From Linnemannia elongata (lineage: Eukaryota > Mortierellomycota > Mortierellomycetes > Mortierellales > Mortierellaceae), in assembly GCA_036320915.1 (NCBI GenBank), contig JAXBDG010000017.1, forward strand, positions 1,392,620 through 1,456,619: a stretch of DNA of 64,000 bases, read 5' to 3'. Made by a program: the position numbers and the translations under genes. Below, one piece after another: positions 45,905 through 55,232 of the stretch. Numbering within the stretch: the first letter of the stretch is position 1; each line of letters starts with the position of its first letter. A model generated the notes under the pieces. The model was not told where the DNA came from. It was given only the letters and a program-made list of their open reading frames with translations, and made no database searches.

Positions 45905-48586
45905 CTAATCTTCGGCAGCAGGCTCCTCGGTGGGGACAGTGAGTTGCTTGAGGAGGGTCTCCATCTCCTTCTGACGCTCCTCCATCCTGGCAATGCTGGC
46001 CAACAGCGTTTGAACTAACGCTTCACTCACAGCGGGTCCAGCCGAGGCACTCGAGGCGACAGCGGCAGCAGCAGCTGCATCTGCACGCTCGTCCTCATCC
46101 GACGAGGACGATGCTTCCTCAGCGCGGGCAGCGGCGGCAGCGGCCTTGGCGCGGGTCTCATTCTCCTTGACACGGCGACGCTGGAAGTCAGCAAAGCTCT
46201 CGTTGGCGGGTCCATATGACTTCCAGCCAGTGAAGACAGCATCTGCAACGACTCCTTCCTCGCCGTTCGCAACCTGGATGGCGGTCTCGCCCGACACTGC
46301 AGCAGCATCCTCGTCATTGCTCTCGATCATGAAGAGGTCCTCGACACTGATATCATCCAAAGTCAAATGGCGGTAACGGCGCCGACCTCCCTGAATGTCA
46401 TCGTCATCGTTGGTGTCCCTAAGCTTCTCGTAGCGCTTTTGTTCGCCGTGGGCAATAGTCAGGACGGGGATCCAGAAGAGAGTGCCCATGATGACACGGT
46501 TGAGCGACTTGTAGTTCTCCTTGGACAGAATGAGTGAGAAAGGAATGACAAAGAAGACCTCGATCAAGTTGAAGGGGGCGGCATAAGGGAACTGATCAGG
46601 AGACTTCAAGTACGAGAAGACCTTGAAGGTGAACAAGGCTAGGTATTCCTTCTCGGACGAGTCGGTAATGTTGGTGTACGAAGAGTTGAAGAGGGCAATC
46701 AAGAGGTTGAGCAAAATGATCGAGGTCAAGAACAGGTAAAGGGCAAAGACCCAGAATCCGTACTTGTTATCGAGACCTTCAGCAAGCTCCCAGTCGGGGT
46801 CCTGAAGGAAACCACGCACCAGGAGCGAGAAGGCCGCGTTCAGGTCTTTGGTTTTCTGTTTTTGGAGAGCGAAGAAGCTTTGGAGGAATCCGATGAACAC
46901 CCAGGCGAGGAGCCAGAAAAACATGATTCCGTCCTTCAACATCTTTTGCAATACCATCACCATTGTTCCTATCGGGATTCAGGAAGGAAAAGAAAAGGCG
47001 TTAGTCGTGTTTATGTGGATTGTTCAGTGAAGACAGGTTCGTTGTAGTATAATATGATCCTGCCTAACTTACCAAAGTACTGATTGCCATCCAGCAAGGA
47101 GAGCGTTTTGACCCACAAAAAGACGGCGAGGAGAGCTTGGAGATCGTACGCAATGTCGTTGTATTGCTCGATTTTAGTCTTATCAGTGAGAATGTAAGAG
47201 GCGGTGAAACGGAACGAGAACGAGACCATGAACATGGAGTAGGAGATGATGTTGATCCAGTGCCAAATGCTGCCAAGGAAAAAAGCCGTGCCTCCCTCAA
47301 AGATCTATTCCACAGTGATTGATGTCATGGTTATTATTGACGTGCTCATGCTGGCAATACATGTCAAACGTGCATCAAACGATGAAGGTGTTGTTTTTTT
47401 TTTGTTGCTTACCAGACGGAACTCCTCAAAAATATAACCACAGACAAAGATATACATGAGCCATTCGATAATGTTGGGGCTTGGGGACTGGTTGTTGACG
47501 ACAAAGGAGTACATTGCCAAGAAGAAGATAAACAGCGCAATCTTCATGTTGTTTTGGTACCTATTCGGTCACAAACAAATAGTGTGGAGAGTTAGAGTCC
47601 GAATAAAAGAACGTAGATCCCATTCAGAATAAAATAATAGAGTAAACAGAGAGAAATAGAGAGAGGGATTGAGAAAGAGAGAGAAGGGGAGAGTGAAAGA
47701 GACAGAGAGAGATTTTCCTCCAAAACTCTTCCATGCCAGATCCTGTTCACTTGTGTTTTCATCCCAGTATTGCCATTGGGTCCAACTCATTTTGCTTGCC
47801 TGCAATATCAATTCAATGCGTCAACCTAGTGGCTATAGAAGCAAGCACTTACTTGGGAACGCTGAGACGACCAATGTCGAACCAATCCATCAAACCACGG
47901 CGGGAACGACGGAGACCATTGTATTCGATAAAGCGGATGCGAGACTCATCATCCTCGACCTGAAGAATAAGACCGGTCCAGAGTGCCTGAACACAGCGCT
48001 GGATCTCAATGTCGGCAATGAAGTCTGTTGCATGGACACGGATGGCGATTTCAATGGCGTTCTCGGCAGTGTTACGCTCCTCACCAGCGGCATAGTAAGG
48101 ACGGGTGAGGACATGGCAGTAGGTACCCATTCGGTCCTTGTCGACAAAGGCCTTTGTGACAGCAGCAGCAGCGACCTGGCAGACCTCGGCACGACGGTCG
48201 AGGAGTCTCTTGCGTCCGACGTCACGTTGACCCTCGGCGACCATAGTCTCAATACAGCGGAGAAGACCGTAGACGACCTCCTGGCCAAGACTGCAGAGGT
48301 ACTCGACAACCTCGTCGGTGACGACTTCGTCCTCGACATTGGAACAGTCGACGAGGGAGTTGATGAGGGTAAAGAGCCGGGGTAGGAGAGCATGGACTCG
48401 CTTAGGAGCGGAAGAGGACGAGTTGATGTGGTGTCCGTTGGGGATCTCGTTTTCGATGAGGTTGCGAATGTTTCCTACGACGTCGCGGTGAGATCTCTGG
48501 TCATGGTGGTTGTGTTGTTCATGGTCATTGTTGTCTTGGTCCTGAAGGAGCGGGGTGTGCTCGTGGTCCTGGTCGTTGTCAGCCAT
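45905..48586 (-). CDS. YVC1: YVC1/TRPY-like vacuolar TRP cation channel
   Basis: Four exons, 48586-47853, 47560-47413, 47304-47073 and 46968-45905, join in phase to 725 aa. The acidic, His/Asn/Gln-rich cytosolic N-terminus has a TPLLQDQ motif, followed by a helical pre-channel domain (PRLFTLINSLVDCSNVEDEV; RRAEVCQVAAAAVTKAF). Six membrane segments follow: IALFIFFLAMYSFVV; IIEWLMYIFVCGYIF; WINIISYSMFMVSFSF; LLAVFLWVKTLSLL; MFFWLLAWVFIGFLQSFFA; and VFALYLFLTSIILLNLLIAL. The pore loop lies between the last two. IALFNSSYTNI after S6 is the TRP-type gate region. The C-terminus is charged and Ala-rich, ending in a coiled coil (IARMEERQKEMETLLKQL). Yeast Yvc1 releases vacuolar calcium upon hyperosmotic shock; the same role is inferred. 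The in-frame upstream ATG at 48769 would add a low-complexity leader, so I start at MADNDQ. Confidence 0.92.
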
Positions 48587-49350
48587 GTCGTGGAGATCGA
48601 CTCTTTCTTTTTTTTTTTTTTCCGAAGGATGGGGAAAGAGAAGAGAAGGATGAATGAAGAGAAGGGAAGGAAGAAAAAGAAGAGAGGAAAGAAAAGGAGA
48701 AAAAGAAAGAGAGGAATAATAAGTATGTGAGGACGGGAACCGTTGAAAGGGAAAAAGTGTTGTTCCCACACTGTGCGTGTGCCTTTTCTATTTCATTCTT
48801 ATTCATGCAAAAGGATTCCTTTCTAGACTCACTTCCTTCCTTCCTTCACATCGATGCAAACAACAACAAGCACAACTCCATAAAATAAGAAAAAAAAAAA
48901 AAAAAAAAGCCTCGCCCTCCTTGTTTCTCTCTTCCAATCGCTCTCATCTCTCTTCCCCTTTGTCTCCTTCTTCCCGTCCCTGCATCCAACTTGTACCTCT
49001 CTCACTTTTTCACTTTTCACTTTTTCGCATTCCTTCCCAGCCAGCCCCGTTCAAGCCAGATATCCAGCCCATTGCTGAGCTTCATCTCACTCTCTCATGT
49101 TGTTGGACCACTCCAAATAACACACTCAACTCCGCCTGTCTGGTAAGAAAGGAAAACTTTACTGCCACAAACAGTTGTCTTACCTCATCGGCATTTGTGC
49201 GTGCTCGGTCCCTCACGCGACAACAAAGAAAGGACTCTTCAAGTCCAAGAATCCATGTTGCATAACGCAGATGAGTGTCTCCGCACAGTCGCAACGCTTC
49301 AATTGGTCAAAGACACAAGAAAAAATAGCTGGGGTATATTGTTAAGATGT
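48587..49350. promoter_or_regulatory. Intergenic region upstream of YVC1
   Basis: This is the presumed YVC1 promoter and the 3' flank of the esterase gene. It has an A run at about 48,892-48,908, GA-rich sequence at 48,625-48,715 and C/T-rich sequence further out. No gene is supported here. Confidence 0.45.
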
Positions 49351-51372
49351 TTACGACTGGAGTTGAACGAGAACAGCTTGGCCGCCGCCAAGTTTGCCGA
49401 CGCGGGCCTCCCAACCAACAACGACGTCGTCCTCCAGGGCACGGAGCCGACCATCTACACTAACCCGGTAGCTGCTCTTCTTCTCCACTCCCTCGCCACC
49501 AATAGTGACCTGACGAATAAAGTCGGCCGAACGCTGGACTGCATCTGCTGCACTTGGCAAAAAGTCAAACATCTGGAAGACGTGAGGCATATCGTCATAG
49601 ATGAGCAATTGAATTGGGGCCGATGCGTTAGCATTCTTTTTCGCAAAAACAATCGACTCGTCCCTCAACATCTCTCCATCTCCTGTGATCTGTTTTTATC
49701 AAGGTATTTTTTGAAAGAGATGTCCATGTTAGCATCAAGACATAAATTAAAAAAATATGAGGCACGATAGCAAAACGACTACAGCATAATAAACACGAGC
49801 AATACAGTCCCAATTGAAAATAAAACGTACCACAAGCATTGGGCAGGCTCCCTCCAAGTTCTTCTCCACAAGGGGCGAGACATATGTGCAGTCAAGTACA
49901 GCATTGCTTGCATAGTACTGAATCTCGGGCAGATCGGGGTGGTGTTGCATCACATAGTCAGCTTCGACGGCCTCTGCCAATTTGGCAATCCTCTTCAGCG
50001 ATCCCTGTCCGCCCTGAGTGAATCCCTCTGCTGGCAGATAGTCGCTTCCTGCGTTAAGTAGGACCGATGGCATCGAGTGCAGCAAGTCCAACCTAATATA
50101 TCGTTTTGTGCATCGCAATTGATTAGTTTAAGTGCTTGGTGATCCCTCAGGCAGCAGAGATAGTATAGGAATAAGACGGTTACTTACCAGGGACTCCAGC
50201 CGATAACTCCAGCGGGGACAGGGAGCCCGGCATCACGGATAGCAAGCATTGTTCCGTATGTGAGTCCTATTGCGTCAATGTTGTCCATTATACGTCGTAT
50301 TAGTATCTGAGATAGATTTGTGTGCTTGTTTCTAATGCACTTGGGAAAATAAAGTGAGGCAGAGAAACTTGCCTCCTCCGGCAGAGTCGCCCATGATGAC
50401 AATGTTTTTGGGGTCGATAGGGGCAAAGCCAGAGTCGGCTGGAGGGTTGAGCAGGTACAAGTAGGCCGACAATGCATCCTGAACAGCTGCTGGGAAAGGC
50501 GAGTCCGGTGCTAGTCTGTACTCTAGCGCTAGATTTAAGGCAGATGGATGTCGTTAGTTCATGTCTATCTTTTTTACTTCATCCTGTTTGTGTTCATTTT
50601 CTAAAACGACAAATTTGTCCAGATCTCCTTCATTCTAGTCTTTATTGTTGATTGGGAATCATTCCCTCTTGTCAGTCCGTTCGTCTTACTTCTCCATTGC
50701 TCCTCTTCTGGTTTTTTTTTCTTCTTTCTTCACTTTCCTCATTTTTCCTTTCATCGGCTGTCTCTTTGTCTCTCTTTCATTCTTCATTGGCTGTATCTCT
50801 ATCGACATACTCCCCCTGAGATAACATGATAACTTACAAAAGACTTTTGCACCGGCGTGACGGGACATGTGCCAGGTGGCCCAACGGTGGGTACGAACGG
50901 ATGCGAGAAAGTATCCTCCACCATGAAGATAGAGGATGGTGCGGCCTTCTCTGTAGTTGTCATCCTTGACTTTAGTCTCGGTCCATTCTCCCATTAGAGG
51001 CTCAGCAGCAGCAGGATCTTGCTTCCAGTCCCATCCAAGCTTAGTAGTATCAATTCCTTGAAGACTCAAGAGTCGCTCCATGATCTCGGCAGCCTTTTCT
51101 CTATATTCCTTCGGGACAATAGCCTCGGTGGCGATGGCTCCTTCGTTGACAGGGGCCTTTTCATCGGTCATCTTGGACATAATCTGAGATTGACTGACGG
51201 GGACCTCGTTCAGGTGAGCGAGAAATGCTCGTAGGAGGGCCATGGTGACTGAGAATCGATATGACCAGGAGGGCTTTACAGGACCGTAGGCGTAGTGGAC
51301 CAGGGTTGTCGAGACTAGCAAAGGCACCTTGGGGACCAACAGACGGGCCATTGTTACAACTCTTGAGGCCAT
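49351..51372 (-). CDS. Alpha/beta-hydrolase esterase, hormone-sensitive-lipase type
   Basis: Five exons, 51372-50838, 50528-50373, 50266-50188, 50092-49831 and 49689-49351, join in phase to 456 aa. The oxyanion-hole motif is YLHGGGYFLAS and the nucleophile motif is VIMGDSAGGGLTYG, restored exactly by splicing. The acidic residue fits TGDGEMLRDES and the catalytic histidine DDMPHVFQMF, giving a complete Ser-Asp-His set. YRLAPDSPFPAAVQDALSAY is the family block before the nucleophile. A hydrophobic N-terminal segment (LLVPKVPLLVSTTLVHYAYG) may anchor it at a membrane, as in fungal sterol-ester or steryl-acetyl hydrolases. The substrate is unknown. Intron 2 has a GC donor. For intron 4 the acceptor at 49690 is preferred because it keeps frame (VITGDGEML). 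A TATA-like site lies upstream. Confidence 0.92.
50267..50372 (-). other. GC-AG intron in the esterase gene
   Basis: This 106-nt intron starts GCAAGT and ends TAG. Splicing rebuilds the nucleophile elbow GDSAGGGLTYG without loss or gain of residues. The donor context AG|GCAAGT is the same as in MRE11. Confidence 0.85.
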
Positions 51373-52225
51373 AGTTGTAGTGTGCTGGTGTTGTTTTTGG
51401 TGAATGCGAAGTTGAATGCGTGAATCAGGCGTGATGGGTGAAAGTGAATGAGGGGAGATGAGTTAGAGAAGTAGTGAGAAGGAGGAGGAGGAATCTTATA
51501 TTTATACGCTATTGTCGGACGTGTAAAAAGTCAAAAGTCAAAAGAAAACCTGTTTGTCCTTTATTATTTTGTCGATGATGCCGTGTGCCTCGTGCGTATC
51601 TCACTCTCTTTGTTCTTCAAAAGCTTTTTTCTCTAGCCCCTATTTTTTCCTGCTTCTCTCAATAGACAGGCATGATGCGATTCAGCATGTGCCAGTTGCA
51701 TCTTTGTTGGAGATAGAATCATCCATTAACACTTGAAATGAAGAAAGAACAGAACAGTTTACTCAACGGGATAATTATCCCTTTCATTTTCGTGTATGCG
51801 TATGCGTGTTTGGCCCATATAATTTTCTTGTACTGTACGCTTGTGATCGATCGAATTAGAAGCAAGAGAATGAACTGTCTCGGGTTGAATGTTCAACCTT
51901 GCCCCTTATCTTACTGCCTGTCCCCCACATTCCCTCTAACTCTAGACCAACACCATTTTTTGATTCACCGCAAAGCTCCAGGGAATTTGATCTGTCCCCT
52001 TAAAAAACAGGGCGCCGCCATCAGACAACTCTTACTATTCACAACTGATCGGTAATAAAATCACCCTCGCCCTCCATCATTCCTTCTCTGATGACTATCG
52101 ATCTCCATCCTTTAGTCGAATGAAAGAAATATTTATTTTTTCACTTGTAGTGCGCATTCGATATTTGACGAGGTATGAGAAAAGGGGGAGGAAGAAGAAA
52201 AATAGCAGCTGATATTGAGATGAAC
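51373..52225. promoter_or_regulatory. Intergenic region upstream of the esterase gene
   Basis: This 853-nt gap separates the esterase start from the protease stop, both on the minus strand. Apart from the TATA-like site near 51,500 it shows a short GGA repeat near 51,480 and no coding sequence. Confidence 0.45.
51497..51506 (-). promoter_or_regulatory. TATA-like element upstream of the esterase gene
   Basis: Read on the minus strand the site is TATAAATATA, about 125 nt before the ATG at 51372. Spacing and sequence fit a TATA box. There is no transcript data. Confidence 0.4.
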
Positions 52226-53503
52226 CTAGTACTTGATGGGGGCGATGCCGACACTGGGGGATGAGGTCTGGGAAAAAACACAGTAGTTGTTCTTGATGAA
52301 CACGTCTCCGAGGATCCAGAGATCCTCTTGACCGCCTTGGATACCCGAGTAGCACAAACCATCACCAACATCCTGGTAAGCAAGATCAGCCAGCGCGACA
52401 TGGAAATCAGATCCCCCCATGTTGAACGAGACTCGTTGGGTAGTGTCGTCGCGAATCGAACAAGGGACGAGCCATCCGTTGCCAGACTCGAAGACAGCAT
52501 TGGGGATGTTATCGTGAACAGCCGCAGCAGCGGCATTGCTGATGATGATGAGGGTGGTGCCCGTGTCGATGATACCCTCGGAGGCTTGGTTGAGTGAATG
52601 CCCATTGAAGAGCGCGTCACGGATGGCAACTTGCCAGTATCCCTTTCGGGTAACAGGGACATATTTCAATGAACCAGTGAACTTGCTAGTATCGATACCC
52701 CCAAAGAGATACTCGCCACCGTCGCCGTTGAAGAGCCGCTGTGACGGGAGAAAGACCGAGACGACAGGCTGGACAAGGAGACCGGCAGCAATAACGTTAT
52801 CCATGAAAGTCTTGACGCCTCTGACAGACTCGATGCTGTTGAAACCAAGGCCAAAAAGTCCGTCTTCAGGAGATTTTCCAAACTGAGACGACTCCTCAGT
52901 AGCCAGGCCGATCGTTTGCCGGACTTGCAGTCCTCCAACATTCATCATGTCCGATCCGAGGTATCCAGAGGAAGATGAGCCATCGCCATAGCCCATGCTC
53001 CATCCTCGACCGTCCTTTTGGAAAGTTGACGACTGAGCCGAGTTGAAGCGAGTGTGCTTTTTGCAAGCCGGGGTATTGCAGGTGCTCGACGGGAACCACG
53101 TATCCGACGATCCCTATCGGTTGAAAGTAAAGGATAATTCGGTCGGTGAGTGACCATTCTTCACTGTTCATTCGAATAATACGAGAGAGAATTAAAGTTT
53201 TCTTACTGTGTCAAAGTTCAGCTTGAGGGCTTGAGCAGGAGTGCCGACAGAGACAGTGCCATAATACTCCAGGTCGGGGTAGACGTCAGTCAAAGGAACA
53301 CTCCCGATGGATCCAACAAGAACCTTGAGGTCAGGGTAACGCCTGTTCAATTTTGCAACTTGGGCTTGAGCATTGGGCTTGAAGTAAGGGTTGCGGGTGA
53401 GGGGGACGGCATAGGTCGTAGTTCGGTTGTTGATATTGATGGGCGAAGCACTAGCCACTGACGCGGTTGCAACTGTCAGAGAGATGAGGGGAATGAGTTT
53501 CAT
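52226..53503 (-). CDS. Secreted pepsin-like aspartic protease
   Basis: Exons 53503-53207 and 53113-52226 join in phase to 394 aa. A signal peptide (LIPLISLTVATASVASA) is followed by a propeptide with basic residues (YAVPLTRNPYFK) and the mature N-terminal strand EYYGTVSVGTPAQALKLNF. The first catalytic motif FDT-GSSDTWFPSSTC is split by the intron directly after FDT. The flap is SMGYGDGSSSSGYLG. The second catalytic motif is EGIIDTGTTLIIIS. The C-terminal WILGDVFIKNNYCVFSQ and GIAPIKY are standard for rhizopuspepsin-like enzymes. Length is typical. It is likely secreted for protein digestion at acidic pH. Two 12-bp direct repeats lie upstream. Confidence 0.96.
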
Positions 53504-54627
53504 TTTGTATATCTTGAGAGACTAGGAGAAGGTAAGAGGTAGAAAGAAGCAGAGAAGGCGGTGGTGATCGAGGTAGCTGTAGAATAATAAACGAGACGAA
53601 GGTGGAGTATTTGTATTGTTTTTCTAGGGAGTTGAGGATGAGCATGCAGCCGTGCATAGAAGTAGCCATGATCTACTCTCTGTTCCTGAAAATAACAGCC
53701 AGGGGACCAAGGGGTTGTTGCCCCTGAGTAACCGCTATTGGCCCTGAGTAACCATTGTGCCTTGGTAAATACTATGAACACCCTTTTTTTACTGCTCATT
53801 AGGGTTGGCTATTTTCGGTCCCATGGGTTTTTGTTACTGTCAGCTTCGAGGCACATAGAATGGGTGACCTTGCATGGTGGCGTGTAGGGTGATCATGAGT
53901 TGGATTTATTGTTACTGCCTAGCTGGTTCCTGTGCCATGTTTTTTTGTTGGCTGGATCATGCGTGCTTTTGGACGCTTCGACTCCTCTGGATCATGAACA
54001 AGAAAAAGGAGGTCAAGAGAGAATGATGGCCATCGGTACATTCAGTGCAAGAAAAGGGAGACTGAGAAGGGGACAGACAGGGATAGAATGACTACACATA
54101 TTAGCCCGTCGGTCACCAGTATGTGCTTATGAGGCTTACGAATAGGGTAGGCAAGAACTCATCTCGGGGTTGGGGGGTCATAAGCATAAGTCCTCGTTAT
54201 ATGATTGATGCCAAAGTGGTGCTTAGAAAGGAGAGCAAAAAGGAGATGAGCATAAGGCATTGTCTGCTGTTTTATCCTTTTGCCCTTTTTTATTTTCGTA
54301 TGCAAAGTCGTATTGCTCTTTTGTCTTTATTTCACTCCCCTACCTACAGCTTCCCCCCACCCATGTAACTCCCTCCCAGGACATCCCTTACCTAACCCTC
54401 AAACATCAGACCTGACCAAGCGTCATTCGCCACATCCATCAGTCTGCCCCCCTGGGGCGCTCCCTCTCAACTCATCCCCAATTCAGACCCGGGAAAGAAG
54501 GGGGGACAACAAACCGCAGTGGGAAAATGAAACGTAATTGAACATCTAATATCAACAATGAGCAGCCCCATCAAGAGGCGCCTGATGCGTAGCGTAATAG
54601 TTAATGCTGTGGAGGTGGTGTGGGGCG
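53504..54627. other. Intergenic region between protease gene and Fanzor remnant
   Basis: No supported gene. It contains the 12-bp repeats near 53,722-53,753 and a C-rich stretch around 54,340-54,490. The last 200 nt would be the 3' flank of the Fanzor-like remnant, where a guide RNA would be encoded if the element had been complete. I could not identify terminal inverted repeats. Confidence 0.45.
53722..53753. repeat. Paired 12-bp direct repeat upstream of the protease gene
   Basis: CCCTGAGTAACC occurs at 53722-53733 and 53742-53753, 20 bp start to start. It lies about 220 bp upstream of the protease ATG. The first copy overlaps a small GGGG/CCCC inverted repeat. The spacing of two helical turns suggests a paired protein-binding site, but this rests on position alone. 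Confidence 0.35.
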
Positions 54628-55232
54628 TCAGAGCTCTTGTGGCCAAGAGAAATCTGTCATCCATTGTAATGCTGCATGAGCCATATTGTGCGCCCCGTTA
54701 TGGTCACGGTCCCTGGCTCGGTTGCATTGTGTGCATTGGATGGAGCGACGGTCCATGGTGACATGGTCCTCACTCTTGGTGTGGCATTGACAGCACGATT
54801 TAGACGTGAAGTACTCGTCTGCCGACACGATCACAAACCCCAAGGCCTCCAACTAAAGTTATGCAAGGCAAGAGAAGAACAGCAAAGGTAAGCATTGGGT
54901 TTGATACGTCATTTTTGCTAGACAATAAAACAACAGGGGGAAAAGTGAATATCATTATGCTCACCTTGATCTTCAGCTTCTTGAAGAACTGCAAATGTCG
55001 AATAGGCCGACCGGGCCTGAATGTGAAGTTGCCATCGCCAGCAACAAACAAGGGGCGCACCCCTTCGTCTTCCTCTCTCCATTTGCCCTTGATTCCACAT
55101 GAGCGGATGACGGCACCGACAACCTTGTTTAGTGTAGCGTTCTGAGCCTACCTCAGATTCCTTTTCTTGACTTTAGATATAATGGAATTGTAGAAGGCTC
55201 GAAGCCGCTTGACACCGGAAGTTTTACATTTA
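54628..55232 (-). pseudogene. 3' remnant of a Fanzor/TnpB-like RNA-guided nuclease gene
   Basis: Two exons, 55147-54965 and 54852-54628, join in phase across a 112-nt GT-AG intron (136 codons including the stop). Exon 1 carries GDGNFTFRPGRPIRHLQFF, like the GDGSF block of Fanzor and TnpB proteins. Exon 2 carries VIVSADEYFTSKSCCQCHT, then IQCTQCNRARDRDHNGAHNM. This is the OrfB-type zinc ribbon with two CxxC pairs, followed by the RuvC-III Asp in DHNGAHN. The same frame extends 5' of exon 1 with similar-looking sequence (RLRAFYNSIISKVKKRNLR) but is broken by TAG at 55148-55150. It meets the F-box/LRR stop near 55,232. RuvC-I and the RNA-binding N-terminal part are missing, so independent nuclease activity is not expected. 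The spliceosomal intron argues for eukaryotic Fanzor rather than bacterial contamination. Confidence 0.82.

Noticed and set aside
47669..48385. 238-codon + strand frame opposite YVC1 exon 1
   Set aside because: An antisense shadow. The minus strand carries a continuous channel protein with correct splice phases.
54628..55147. Fanzor-like segment considered as bacterial IS605 contamination
   Set aside because: It contains a GT-AG intron in phase and lies between fungal genes and a eukaryotic telomere.
55148..55150. In-frame TAG in the Fanzor remnant considered as a reassigned stop codon
   Set aside because: Several genes in the window end in TAG (FHA gene, L2HGDH, YjbQ, F-box/WD), so TAG is a normal stop here.
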